Positions 10,241 to 22,900 of a stretch of DNA of 64,000 nt are shown piece after piece. A program made the translations under genes and the position numbers. The notes below the pieces were generated by a model, which worked only from the letters and a program-made list of their open reading frames with translations, had not been told where the DNA came from and did no database searches. The DNA is taken from positions 1,334,501 to 1,398,500 of the forward strand of contig NC_089852.1 in the NCBI RefSeq assembly GCF_036373705.1. The letters are read 5' to 3'. Source of the stretch: Amia ocellicauda (lineage: Eukaryota; Chordata; Actinopteri; Amiiformes; Amiidae). Numbering within the stretch: position 1 is the stretch's first letter; every line of letters starts with the position of its first letter.

Positions 10241-13200
10241 CTAGCGCCCCCGCAAGAAGCCGTCCAGCACACGGTCCCCCTTCTCGCTGATCCAGTAGCC
10301 CGCCATGGCCGCCACGGCACCGATGAAGATGGCGGTGAAGACCATGTCCCCCTTGGCGGCCAGTGTGGCCAGAGCGCAAATCACCACCCCGAAGAACATC
10401 TGCTGCAGCACCAGCACCTCGTCGTCCGTCATGTCCTCGAACAGCCCGTGCTCCGGCCCCGCTGCGGAGAGAGCGCTTAGTGTGAGGGGTGTGCAGTGTG
10501 CGCAGGGGTGTGACAGAGTGCGATGCAATGTGTGCACCCCTGCGGCAGTGTGTGCAGTGTACGCAGGGGTGCGGCAGTGTCTGCAGTGTGCGCTGCAGTG
10601 TGTGTACCCCTGCGACAGTGGTGCTGCAGTGTGCGCAATTGTGTAACTCACAGGGCGGCAGGTTCTCCACGCAGATGGTGTCCTTGCGCACGAAGCCCTC
10701 AGCACATTCACAGCGAAACGAGCCGTCCTCGTTCACACAGGCCTCGTTAAGACCGGGACACGCCCCCAGCCCCCGCTCAGCGCACTCATCCACATCTGAG
10801 GCAGAGGATAGAGGATGAATAGGGTGTAGAGATGAGGGGGCGGGAGCGGCGGAGAGAGAGGGGGAGAGAGAGAGTGTGCGAGAGGGAAAGTGTTATAATT
10901 AAACAAAGGCATCCAGAGCAAAACACTGAACAGCAGCTGAGTAAAGTCACACACACACATACACACACACCCTCCCTCCCTCCTCTAAAAGCATCGTTCC
11001 CCGTGCTGTGGTGCCGCGCCGCTCCCCACCCCCATCGGTCTCTGTGGGCGAAAACAGCGCCACAACACCAAATACAAACTGACCGATCGATCAATTGAAT
11101 GCTGTGGTGTTGGTGGGACTCACCCAGGCACTTGGCGCCGCTCTGCCTGTACCCCCTGGCACACTTCTTACAGCGGGCTGGGCCAGCGCCCATGCAGCCC
11201 ACACACGCCCGGTCACACCCTGTGGAGAGAGGGAGAGGCGGGGACAGAGAGGGGAGAGACAGAGAGAGAGGGACACAGTGTGAGAAGGGACACAGGGATA
11301 GAGAAGAAACATTTGGAAAACATTTACAAAGTAGAGAACAAAAAAGAAATTCCGACAACTCTGACCATCAGCAAAAAATGTAAACATTTAGAACCCTGTA
11401 TTAAAGACAATCAGAACCCCCTAGACACCGCAATCACGGCAGAGGAGCTGAGCGACAAACTCGAGGGCCTCAAATCAAGGAAAGAGTACCTCTGCAATCG
11501 TAGGAGCCGTCGGTGTTGAAGCAGTAGGTGTTGGAGGGACAGCGGCCGAGCTCCGTTCCGCACTCGTCAATATCTGCAACACAGACACACTGACACAACA
11601 GCACACCCTGGCGCTACTGCACACTGACTCACTGTAACACACGCTTAACACAGACTGCAACACACACACACACAATCACTCACTAAGTTATATGCACAAA
11701 GCGGCACACTCCCAGTGACACCGCGAGAGACACACGACGCACGAGCCACACCACGAGACACACACGTGCACCAAGCAACACCGTTAACCCGTGTGTCTCA
11801 GAGGAGTCGGCGCAGAGTCACTCACCCACACACTTGCTGTCATGGAGACTCCAGCCCGCCTTGCACTCGGTACACCTGTAGTTCTCTGGCCCCGTGCAGC
11901 GCTTACACGAGTGGAAACACGCTACACACGACACGTGAGGACACACGGACAGAGTAAAAGTTAGAGTCAGGATAGGATCGAGTTATACGTTACTTTATGA
12001 ACAACACAGCGGGCAGATGGACCTGGGGAGATGTACAAGACTGGGGGTGAACTTAATGGCTGATGGGTACAGACAGGCAGAGAGACAGACAGACAGACAG
12101 ACAAACATCAACAGCCAGTCAGAGACAGGAACAAACAAGACAACCAGTCAGAAAGACGAGCAAAAACAAACTGACACACACATACATACACATACTCGTG
12201 AGATGATCAAAGAGACACAGCAACACAGACAGACAGCGAGACGGCCAGTGTGTCAGTCGGTCACGCAGTGCGGGGGCTCAGATCACCTGCGCAGATGGAG
12301 CTGCTCTGGTTGGCCGGAGTGTGTCGGTAGTGTCCCTCTGCGCAGTCCTGGCAGAGTGTGCCTGCGTAGCCCGGGTCGCACACGCACTCCCCGCTGCCCC
12401 CCCGCGTGCCATCGCCCTGGCAACGGCCCAGGCCCCCGCACACGCCCCCGTCACCCGCCAGGCACGCTGTGGAGGGAGGGAGGGACAGAGATCAATCACT
12501 ATATCAATACACCTGTGCAGTCAGTCAGTCAGGTGTGTGCTGTACCTGTGAGGTCGGTCAGTCGGTCAGGTGTGTGCTGTACCTGTGCAGTCTGGGCCAT
12601 AAGTCCCGGGGGGGCAGCACAGCCGCAGCTCCTCGATACAGAGCCACTCGAACAGGTCCGGCTCCTCCTGCTGCCTGAACACACACAGCACAGCACTGAG
12701 ACACACACACTGACACACACTGACACAGAGCACAGCACTGAGGGACACAGACAGACAGACAGACACACAGAGGCAGAGACAGACCTGTGGAACCACCATG
12801 TCTCCACCTGGTCCTCGATCTGCTCCAGCAGCCGGTTGCACTGGAAGTCTGAGCTCTCACACGCCGACTCCACGATCTCCAGCAGCCTGGTCTCACTGCG
12901 CACCGAGGAGGGAGAGACGGACGTGTGTGACAACAGTGTAAAAAACACCAATATGGTTCACAAACCACACCCACACAGGCACTGCAGACCAATGGCAGCG
13001 GCTCGCACCTCAAGGCATACTTGGCCAGCTTCTCCTCCTCCCAGGCCGTGTTCCCACCCCCAAAGTTCTTATTGGCTGTGTGCTCCAGCCCCTGGTGGGA
13101 GAGAGAGGTCGGAGTTCAGGGGTCAGAGTGCAGACAGTAACAATACCCTCCCACGTCCGTGACACACGCGGTACCTGGAGGAAGCTGCTGGTGAGCTGGC

Positions 13201-13312
13201 GGCAGGTGTCACAGGGTGCCGTCACCGCCACAGCCTGAGGGGGCAGCAGAGAGCACAGGGCCAGACACAGGAGGCCAGGCAGAGCGGGGTGCAACATCAC
13301 GGACGGACGCAT
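10241..13312 (-). CDS. creld1: CRELD1, cysteine-rich with EGF-like domains 1 (complete, 10 exons)
   Basis: Exons: 13312-13175, 13091-13009, 12895-12785, 12674-12583, 12466-12287, 11921-11826, 11573-11490, 11219-11124, 10795-10652, 10461-10241. All junctions are GT/AG and the 1245 coding bases stay in frame, giving 414 residues (human CRELD1 is 420). Order: signal peptide (1-29); CDTC, the CxxC motif, at 34-37; the W/E-rich region including NTAWEEEKLAKYAL and EEPDLFEWLC; an EGF-like module (exon 5); furin-like Cys repeats (exons 6, 8); calcium-binding EGF modules opening DIDECG (exon 7) and DVDECA (exon 9); two hydrophobic helices at 363-377 and 380-399. The C-terminus MFFGVVICALATLAAKGD... 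is nearly that of mammals. CRELD proteins are ER/surface membrane proteins; in mammals CRELD1 is linked to heart valve development and calcineurin signalling. Nothing looks broken. Confidence 0.97.
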
Positions 13313-13873
13313 GGACAGACGGGCACTGAGGAGAGACGGGACGCCAGCGTTAAAACAAACCTTGTGCGCAGAAGCAAAAAAGGTGCGTCTCCATTAACGT
13401 GTGAGATTGTGTCTGTCTAGGGAGAGAGAGTGAAGTGAGAGTGCGTGTGTGCAGACAGAGAGAGAAAGTGTGTGTTGTGAGTGTGCAGAGAGTGATGAGG
13501 GAGTGAGTGCATGGAGAGAGAGAGTGAGTGTGTGCAGAATGGAGCTATTGTCCTCCCTATCAGCACTACAGCCCAGCAACACAAACTGACCGACACGCTG
13601 ACCCTCCTGGCAGCACTACTGACAGAGAGACGGGCAGAGGGGGCAAGACAGAGGAGAGACGGGAGAGGAGGGAATTGGGAAATGAGAGAGAGCAGACAAA
13701 GAGAGGGACAGAGACAGAGAGCGTCTGTTTTCAAGGTCCACATATTTCCACTATAGTGTAATGAAGAATGTTTTTACACAGAGAGAAAGAGAGATATGAG
13801 GTTCTGATATTTACTGACACAGAGGCTGAGAGATACAAGGAGAGGGGAGGAGGGAGTTGGAAGGAAGGAAGGA

Positions 13874-13906
<33 letters not shown>

Positions 13907-14339
13907 GTAAACATATTCTATCCCTGGCCTCTCAATCACCCCCTCTGTCCCACTGCAGTCCACTGAAACATGCACAAGATACATCTCTCTCTCTCTCTCT
14001 CTCTCTCTCCCTCTGCCAGTGCAAGGTGCTTTATTGGCAGGAGAACCCGAGTTGTTTTAACGAGACTGTCTCTGCTTCCCCGTTCACCCCTTCTCTGTGT
14101 CTGCCTGTCTCTGTCTGGCTGTGTTTGTCTCTCTGTCCCCCAGTTGGCCGGTAAAGCACATGGTTTATTCTGATCCGGTTCGTTACATAAATACAGCTGA
14201 CACCTGCGTCACTAGCCGGCGACGCCGCTTTGAAAGCAGTGCAGGAGTGCGGCTGCATCCGTGTTTATTACTGCACCAGCAATCCTAATAATCCCAACAA
14301 TGCCAGCTGTGTGTGTGTGCATGTATGTGTGTGTGTGCA

Positions 14340-14409
<70 letters not shown>

Positions 14410-14439
14410 GCTGTAGATGACACTGTGATGCGGCGATGT
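13313..14439. repeat. CRELD1 upstream region rich in GA, CT and TG microsatellites
   Basis: A GA run at about 13877-13903, a CT run at 13983-14010, and a long TG run at about 14314-14408 interrupted by two CATGTA blocks. A 5' UTR exon of CRELD1 may be hidden here, but I could not fix one. Frames across these tracts are low-complexity artefacts. Confidence 0.75.
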
Positions 14440-14860
14440 GTGCAGCGTGTGATCCTGCACTCCACTACCTCGTCTCTCAGTTCGCGGACACTGACCGGCG
14501 GTTCTGCTCGGCTCCGGCTCCACCAGCGCGGCCGCTTCCCATGCACCGTGCAGACAAACCCAGATCCCAGGCCGGCTTGGCTCGGCTCAGCCTCCGCAGT
14601 TGCGCTTCTCGTCGCTTCTCCCCAGTCCCTCAATCCGTCCGGCGCTGCAGCCTGCGGGACCACGCCCCGCTCCGCTGGGACACCAGTCGGCCAATCGCTG
14701 TCCGCCGAGTACCCCCAGAAAGGGCGGGCCTTGCAGCGGCGTTAGACCAATCAGCCCCCTGCGATGGGACTTGAAAGGCGCCGCCCGAGCAGCTGTTTAC
14801 TCCAAAAACAGCTGGACTGCCAGAGCCGTCCGGGGCAGGGCGAGCCAGGAGACTTAACCC
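14440..14860 (-). promoter_or_regulatory. GC-rich promoter region, probably CRELD1
   Basis: CpG-dense sequence that stands out from its AT-rich and repeat-rich surroundings. It contains CCAAT boxes at 14691-14695 and 14747-14751, and a GC box GGGCGGG at 14722-14728. It lies 1.1-1.5 kb upstream of the CRELD1 start codon with no other gene start nearby to the right until the end of IL17RC, so it is best read as the CRELD1 promoter. The transcription start is not resolved. Confidence 0.55.
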
Positions 14861-14954
14861 CCGGACATTTCACTTACTCAATAATAATAATAACAATAAT
14901 AACAACTACATAATCTGAATATACTTTGCATGTGCAAGTACTTTCTTTATGATA

Positions 14955-15853
14955 TACACCGATCAGCCATGTCATTATGGCCACTGACAGGTGAAGTGAA
15001 TAACACTGATAATCTCGTTATCATGGCACCTGTCAGTGGGTGGGATATATTAGGCAGCAAGTGAACATTTTGTCCTCAAAGTTGATGTGTTAGAAGCAGG
15101 AAAAATGGCAGCGTAAGGATCTGAGCGACTTTGACAAGGGCCAGATTGTGATGGCTAGACGACTGGGTCAGAGCATTTCCAAAACTGCAGCTCTTGTGGG
15201 GTGTTCCCGGTCTGCAGTGGTCAGTTCCTATCAAAAGTGTCCATGGAAGGAAAAGCGGTGAACCGGCGACAGGGTCATGGTTGGCCAAGGCTCACTGATG
15301 CACGTGTGGAGCGAAGGCTGGCCCGTGTGGTCCGATCCAACAGACGAGCTACTGTAGCTCAAATTGCTGAAAAAGTGAATGCTGGTTCTGAGAGAAAGGT
15401 ATCAGAACACACAGTGCATCGCAGTTTGTTGCGTATGGGGCTGCGTAGCCACAGACCAGTCAGGGTGCCCATGCTGACCTCTGTCCACTGCCGAAAGCGC
15501 CTACAATGGGTACGTGAGCATCAGAACTGGACCATGGAGCAATGGAAGAAGGCGGCCTGGTCTGATGAATCACGAGTTCAGGGTGTTGACTTGGCCTCCA
15601 AATTCCCCAGATCTCAATCCAATCGATCATCTGTGGGATGTGCTGGACAAACAAGTCCGATCCATGGAGGCCCCACCTCACAACTTACAGGACTTAAAGG
15701 ATCTGCTGCTAACGTCTTGGTGCCAGATACCACAGCACACCTTCAGAGGTCTAGTGGAGTCCATGCCTCGACGGGTCAGGGCTGTTTTGGCGGCAAAAGG
15801 GGGACCTACATGATATTAGGCAGGTGGTCATAATGTTATGTCTGATCGGTGTA
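14955..15853 (+). mobile_element. Tc1-like transposon, internally deleted
   Basis: The left end TACACCGATCAGCCATGTCA is repeated inverted at the right end (about 15826-15853, ...CTGATCGGTGTA). Both ends carry the TA target. At 899 bp it is well short of a full Tc1-like element (about 1.6 kb). The missing part is the middle of the transposase. Confidence 0.88.
15111..15813 (+). pseudogene. Tc1-like transposase with central deletion
   Basis: The N-terminal DNA-binding half is readable from about 15111 ([16 protein letters not shown], then SRSAVVSS), with at least one frame change near 15230, through ARVERRLARVVRSNRRATVA and NWTMEQWKKAAWSDESR, which holds the first catalytic Asp. It then jumps at about 15575 straight to VLTWPPNSPDLNPIDHLWDV in another frame. 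The block containing the second Asp is deleted. The position of the catalytic Glu reads Asp (NPID rather than NPIE). The tail SMPRRVRAVLAAKGG is conserved. Inactive. Confidence 0.82.
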
Positions 15854-16255
15854 TGATTGGATATGTATTATTTGTAATGGTAGTTTGCAGGCTAATATCA
15901 GTTTGTAATCGAAGTATTGTGCATCAATAATAGTGTGTAGAAGCAGGTGTGTAGCTGTAGTATAATAACAGGTTTGCTCATGTTATTGTGATATACTGTA
16001 ATACTTCTAAGTCGCCTTGGATAAGGAAATATAATAATAATAATAATAATAATAAGTGGAATCAGACCCCAACACTAATCACATTGTTTTTAATTCATAA
16101 CCCTTTAATATGCAAATACGAGCCCAACAAGGAAAAGACAGACTTCATGTAATTCAGGACTACAAAGTTTTGTATCACGGAGAGAAATCCAGCTGTCTTT
16201 AAAAAAGGTGACCAGAAGAGAGAGAACCCTCCATCACAGCTAAGGCGGTGAAATC
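15854..16255. repeat. LINE/SINE-like 3' tail with (ATA)n, and spacer
   Basis: At 15997-16055 the sequence TAAGTCGCCTTGGATAAGG is followed by nine or so ATA/AAT units. This is the conserved 3' tail shared by many fish L2-type LINEs and their partner SINEs. The body of such an element is not clear upstream. Confidence 0.55.
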
Positions 16256-16261
16256 TTTATT
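16256..16261 (-). terminator. Poly(A) signal, probably IL17RC
   Basis: AATAAA on the minus strand, about 720 bp beyond the IL17RC stop codon. It is the first canonical signal downstream. Confidence 0.6.
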
Positions 16262-16529
16262 AAGCGTGCAATCCATAAAAGGGATAAATAAACAAACAAA
16301 CTAAATTAAAGGACACCAGCGTCCCTTCAGCAGCTGCAAGGGTAGATGGAGTGACAGTGCGCTGTGACATTAACACCACTAAGCCTCACTGCTGCCCTAG
16401 TGATCATAGACCGAGGCTCCTACAGCGCACGGAGCTCCCCCCCGCCTCTCTCTCTCTCTACTCAGTCCCTTCCCAGCTCTCTCTCTCTCCCTCTGTGTGT
16501 CTCTCTCTACCTGTGAGTCAGTGCTTTGT

Positions 16530-16567
<38 letters not shown>

Positions 16568-16979
16568 ACAGTGAGGGTTAGATAGAGACATGCGTGTCCC
16601 TGTTTATATGAATCCTTCAAAACTCACGATGTAGAGCACAATATTCTTACAAAACAAAAAATGGACAGACATGAGTGACAGATATAAACACACACAGTGG
16701 CTGCCATTGTAGACGTCAACAGTACTGCAGCCGTTTCTCCTCACTGGGGCAGGTGGACCGGCCAGCTTTGGTTCAGTCCAGTCCTGCCTGGTTTGGTCCA
16801 GTCCTGTCTGGTTCCTTCTGCGCTTTGGAAAGTTTTGCAAGACGAAAAACAACCCACACACAAAAAACAGCTCTGAGAGTGAAGTTGCCAGCGCACTGAG
16901 AGGAGAATCCTCTCTCCATCCCTCATGGCCCAGTTCATCAGCCTGAGAGGCATCCCATCCCTCTGTCCCTCTGTCCCTC

Positions 16980-19900
16980 TCAGACCCAGTGTGTCAGTCG
17001 GGGCGGGTGTGTGTGGGGTGGGGTGCCGCCGGGCTGCAGGGGCACCGTCTCCCACATCTCCTCAGACAGTCCGGCGCTCACGCAGCTGTCCCTGGAGCAG
17101 CCGGACAGCCGGTAGCCCGCCTCTGACGCCCCCCAGACCCCTCGCAGCCTCCCCGCCAGCGCCCGTGAGGCTGCCCTGAGCCCCGCCGCCCGTCTCCCCC
17201 GGCTGGGGGTCCGACAGCGCCCGCTGGGGCCGTGGGGGGGCGGTGTGGAGATCTCAGTGAGGAAGCCCAGGCTCTGGGAGGGCAGACTGTACAGTGGCAG
17301 GCCACGGAAAATCTCCGGAAGCAGGAGGCTGCTGCTGCCGGTGCTGCTGCCGCTGGGGATGGGGGGCAGCGGCGCTGGTTCAAGCTGCGCTAACACGAAG
17401 CGCTCGCCGGCGCGGCCCTGCAGGTAGTCGGCGAAGATGCAGCTGAGCGAGGCGCTGAAGACGTCTGTGTACGGAGAGCTGCAGGCCGCCCCCGGCTCCT
17501 TGTCTCCGTCTCTCTCCCCAACTCCCCACATCCCAGACCGCCCCCCTGCTGCCCCGCCCTGGGCCCAGCTCTCGGCCCGCTCCCAGGCGGCCCGGCTCAG
17601 GATCAGAACCACCTTGCCCCCGTGCTTCTGCAGCTGGGACAGCCGGGAGTGCAGCCAGGGCACGGGGCCCAGCGCGCACAGCTCGGCCCGGCTCCACAGG
17701 TCCAACGACACAGAAAAGCCCAGCCCGGCCAGCGCCGAGCCCAGACAGCACACCCGCCCTGCCAGGGCCTCATCTGCCTCGGGGGGGTACAGCAGCACCA
17801 CCTGCCCTCCCCCCACTGCACCTGCACACAGAGAGGGAGAGAGAGAGAGAGAGTGAGTGAGTGAACGTGGCTGACTGGGCAAAGGTTGAGGGAAGAAGGG
17901 AACAAGGGGGAGAAAATGAGAGAGTGATGGAGAAAGAGAGAGAGAGAGAGAGAGACTGGGGGGCGCTCACCTCTGATGTCTTCCCTCTTGCACACCTTCG
18001 ATACCCAGCCTGCGGGAGAGGGACAGGCGCAGCATTAACGAGTGACACTAACGAGTGGCGGCTGATACAGCACAGAGCTCAACCGCTGAGCAGCACTGCC
18101 TTCCTGTCATTTACTGTATCCTAGACTGGGTGGGACCTGTGTGGTAGTCATGTGATAGTTTGGGGGGAGGGCAGCCAGTGTGGAACCACCCCCCCCGCAC
18201 ACCCCCACGATACGGGTAAGAGAGGATTGTAGTGGTAGGATGTACTACAGCTGTAGCCACACCCCCAGTGAGTGACCTCACATGTCATGTTCGCTCTAAC
18301 AAGAATCAATAAAGTTAGTTCAAGTTCCTGAGAGCTCAAGTGAGTACAGACTCTTTCTCCCAAACAAAACAACACAACATGGTGTCAGAAATGGTTAGAA
18401 CACGTCTTCATTGAAGAACAAGGCATCTGGAGTTTCAGCAGATCTTCAGGACAGAAAAAAGTACAGTAAGACTCTGATTTAAAACTAATATAAAGCAGTT
18501 AAAAGTTTAATGTGCTAGACACATTTCTAAGGCGCCGCAGAGCTGCTACAGAGGTGGTGCCCCACGTTGCTAGACAACCAAAGGAGACTGCCAGCTGCAC
18601 CTGCAGATGGAAACACTGTATAAAAGCAGGGAAACCGAGAAAAGAGTTCAACTGACAAGACAAGCAGGAGGCTGCAAGCAAAAAAATAAATAAAGGGAGA
18701 GAAAATTGGTGAAAATGAGTCTCCTACACCTCTGACTACATATCAGATAACACCGCCTGGCGATTTTGATTTTTCAAGACCAGAAGAATTTGTTAAATGG
18801 CTTAGACGGTTTGAAAGATTCAGGGTGGCAAGCAGCCTTTCACAAGCCTCTGATGCACAGCAAGTGAACACACTAATTTACTGTATGGGAGATAAAGCAG
18901 ATGAGATACTGTGTGGGTTTGGATTGACTGAAGCTCAACGCTCAACGAGTACACAACAGTTATAGACAAATTCAAGGAGTATTTCACAGGGAAAAGGAAC
19001 ATTATATTTGAGAGGGTTAAATTTAACTCAAGAAAGCAGGAACCGGATGAACCAGTGAATGATTTCATTACTTCCCTGTATGCCTTGGCTGAACACTGCA
19101 ACTATGGGAATCTCAGAGAAGAACTCATAAGAGATAGAATTGTTGTGTGTCTCCGAGACATCAAACTATCTGAACGCCTACAGCTGGATAGTGCACTTAC
19201 GCTAGAAAAAGCCATAACAATGGTCAGGCAAAGCAAAAATGTTCACAAACAGCAGGCAGAGCTCAGACAAGGGGAGAGTTGCAAGCAGTCAAAATCATAT
19301 GGATCACTCAAACCTGCAATTCAAAATAGAGCACAGCCCAGACAACAAAAGTCAAAGAAGCAAGCATCAGTGAGACCACAGAAGTGCACAAGGTGTGTAA
19401 AGTCTCCATTTCATGTCAAGGATCTTTGTCCCACTAAGAATGTAACATGTCATGCTTGCAACAGGACAGGTCATTTCCAGAGTGAATGCCGTTCAAAAAC
19501 TGTTCTCCAAGAATTACAAGAGCAATCAACCTCTGAGGAAGAGAATTTTTTCTAGGAGCACTTGAAGCTAAAATACGGGGCTGGTGCACAACACTTATGC
19601 TGAACCAGGACAAGATGCAGTTTAAAATGGACCCAGATGTCACTGCTATCCCAGAATCTATGTACACTGCACTTGCAAAGAAACAGCACATCCTATTAAG
19701 GAAAACAGACAAAGTGCTGATGGGACCTGGAAGAAATACCTTAAATGTGCGAGGAATCTTCTCTGCTCCTATAAAAAAAAATGGGAAAACAGTGAATGAG
19801 GATATCTACGTTGTGCGAAACCTCTTCACACCCCTACTGGGCAGACATGCAATCGAAAAACTAAACCTGATTGCTCGACTAGATACTCTGATGCAATGCC

Positions 19901-22900
19901 ATTGGCTGGAAAAATTTAAAGATCTTTTCACTGGTTTGGGAGAACTTGAAGATGAATACCACATTGAGTTAAAACCAGGAGCAAAACCATACTCACTATC
20001 TGTTCCAAGACGAATTCCTGTTCCTTAATGCAACAAGTCAAACAAGAGATCTCTAGAATGGAGAAACTGGGGGTCATCACAAAGGTGGATGGACCAACAG
20101 ACTGGTGTGCTGGAATAGTTACTGTTCCTAAATCGGACAACACAGTGTGAATTTGTGTGGACCTCACCAAATTAAATGAATCAGTGCGTCAGGAGAAATT
20201 CATCCTGCCTTCTGTAGACCACACACTAGACATGCTAGGCGGTGCTGCATTCTTCTCAAAACTTGATGCAAATTCTGGATTCTGGCAGATTTGTCTCTCA
20301 AAAGAATCTCAAAAGCTGACCACATTCATCACTCCATTTGGACGTTATTGTTTCAAGAGATTGCCTTTTGGAATTTCCTCTGCCCCAGAACATTTTCAAA
20401 AGAGAATGTGTCAAATTTTGGAAGGCTTGGAAGGCATCATTTGCCACATGGATGACATCCTTATCTTTGGATGCACCAGCGAGGAGCATGACCAACGAGT
20501 AGAAGCTGCCTTGACAAAACTGCAGAGTGCTGGAATCACGCTAAATCAGAAAAAGTGTGAGTTTGGCAAGACTGAAATTAGATTCCTGGGCCACAAGTTA
20601 TCCTCACGAGGAAAATACAGCCAGACCCAGAGAAGTTGTCAGCCATTCAGAACATGCAGAAACCTACAAATGTTTCAGAAGTGTGCAGCTTCCTTGGAAT
20701 GGTTAATCAACTGGGGAAATTAATTCCTGACTTGGCAGAGAAAACTAAACCCCTGCACGAGCTTCTTTCTCAAACAAATCTGTGGTCTTGGGATGCAGTA
20801 CAGCAAAATGCATTCTCATTACTAAAAGCTGAGCTTGTGTCGACACCCATTTTAGCATTTTTTTATCCTAACAAGGATATCAAGGTTGCAGATGATGCCT
20901 CATCCTTCGGCCTAGGGGGCGTTCTCCTGCAAAACAACAATGCACAGTGGAAACCGGTAGCGTATGCCTCAAGAGCACTGACGCCCACAGAACAACGCTA
21001 TGCTCAAATAGAGAAGGAAACCCTAGCGCTTGTTTGGGCATGTGAACGATTTAGTTGTTACCTCATAGGAGCACATTTCCTGCTTGAGACAGATCACAAG
21101 CCACTGGTGAGTTTTCTGAGTACCAAAAGCCTGGATGACCTACCACCAAGGCTACAGAAATTATGTCAGCAATGCTCATGGAAGATACCAATATTTATCT
21201 TGCCCACATCAGTACTAATCTTCCTGCTTCACAAAGCAGACTGAATCAAATCCGTGAGAATCTGCTTGCAAGTCATGACATTCTGTGAGAATGGATGGCC
21301 TCCAAATGTAAAAGGGACAGATGAACTGAGACTTTTTTGGCTTGAGAGACACACACTCTCTGTCCTAGATGGCCTTCTTATGAAAGGGAGCAGACTGGTG
21401 ATACCTCCTTCTCCTTCTCCATCACGGAGATCAAGGCATTGCAAAGTGCAGGCAAAGGGCCAGTCAAACAGTGTGGTGGCCTGGCCTCAGCACCAGTTGG
21501 GTACTTTGGTGGAACGGTGTGACATTTGCAGAAAACTCAGAACACCCCCAGTTGAACCTCTACGAGTCTCAGAGTTTCCTGATTATCCATGGCAAAAAGT
21601 TGCCACAGATCTTTTTGAACTGCAAGGACATAAATACCTCCTTACAGTTGATTACTACTCCCGTTACGTGGAGATTGACAAGCTGTCATCTACATCTTCA
21701 GCAGCCATTGTGGAACATCTCAAAGCACTGTTTGCAGGACATGGAATTCCAGAGACAGTTGTGTCAGACAATGGACCCCAGTACTGCTGTTCTACCTTCA
21801 ATTCCTTCGCAAAAGCATACGGATTTCAACACCTTACCAGTAGCCCACGACACCCACAGGCAAACGGAGAGGCGGAAAGGGCGGTCCAGACATTCAAACA
21901 ACTGCTCTTGAAAACAGATGATCCTTATCAAGCTCTGCTAGCTTACCATTCCACTCCACTAGCAAATGGATACAGCCCAGGGGAACTTTTGATGGGCCGA
22001 AAGCTGAGAACGACTCTTCCAATTTTGCCAACACTCCTTCACCCCAACATTCCTAACAGGGAAAAGCTTGAGCAGTTTGAACGTTGCAGCCGAGAGAAGA
22101 GTAAACAAGCACATGACCATAGACACCGAGCCCGATCCCTGTCACCACTCACCACCGGAGAAAATGTCTGGATTTCTGACCAAAGAATGCCTGCTAAACA
22201 CGCTCCAAGATCGTATGTGATGTGGACCCCACAAGGTGAGATACGGCGAAACAGGCGACAGATTGTGCGTCTCACTAATCCTACAGAAGAGGAGAGTGAT
22301 GTGGAAGTGCCTTACTTACCTGATAGAGAGCCAACAACCCTGGCACAACCAAATGCACCTGCTGATCCTCAGCCACATATGCCAATCCAACCTCATGTTG
22401 AGAGGCGAGGAACTTTTACAAAATCTGGACGATTATCAGTTCCTCCCAAAAGACTGAATCTGTAGTTTGCTATAGCTAAAAATATGGCAAGTGAATTAAG
22501 AGGCAGAATTAACCTCTCACTTAGCCTGGAGAGCTCAGGCAGTCTACCCTGGACTCCATAGTTAGAACTGTTAAAAAAAAAGTGTTTGAGTTAAAAAAAA
22601 AATGTTTAAACAAAAATGTATTTATTTTACCAGAAGGGGAGATGTAGTGGTAGGATGTACTACAGCCGTAGCCACACCCCCAGTGAGTGACCTCACATGT
22701 CATGTTCGCTCTAACAAGAATTAATAAAGTTAGTTCAAGTTCCTGAGAGCTCAAGTGAGTACAGACTCTTTCTTTCTCCCAAACAAAACAACACAACAAG
22801 GATATCTTACAGGTCACTCACATGTAAGTATTGATTGTGTATTGTTTCATCTGTTTTTTAAGGAATAATCTTGTTTTAAAGGTATGCGTCCTCCCAGCAG

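Larger units (their letters stand above)
18228..22798 (+). mobile_element. Ty3/gypsy LTR retrotransposon in IL17RC intron 14
   Basis: A complete 4571-bp insertion, antisense to its host gene. Short LTRs (152 and 156 bp) begin TGTAGTGG and end ACACAACA, flanked by the 5-bp duplication AGGAT. A primer-binding site follows the left LTR, and a purine tract (AGAAGGGGAGA, 22632-22642) precedes the right one. Coding order gag, protease, reverse transcriptase, RNase H, integrase marks Ty3/gypsy. There is no env. The LTRs differ by two substitutions and one 4-bp indel, so the insertion is young, but several frame breaks show it is already dead or was copied by helper enzymes. Confidence 0.93.

Noticed and set aside
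12017..13162. 381-residue plus-strand frame
   Set aside because: Antisense to CRELD1 exons and introns, which are fully accounted for on the minus strand.
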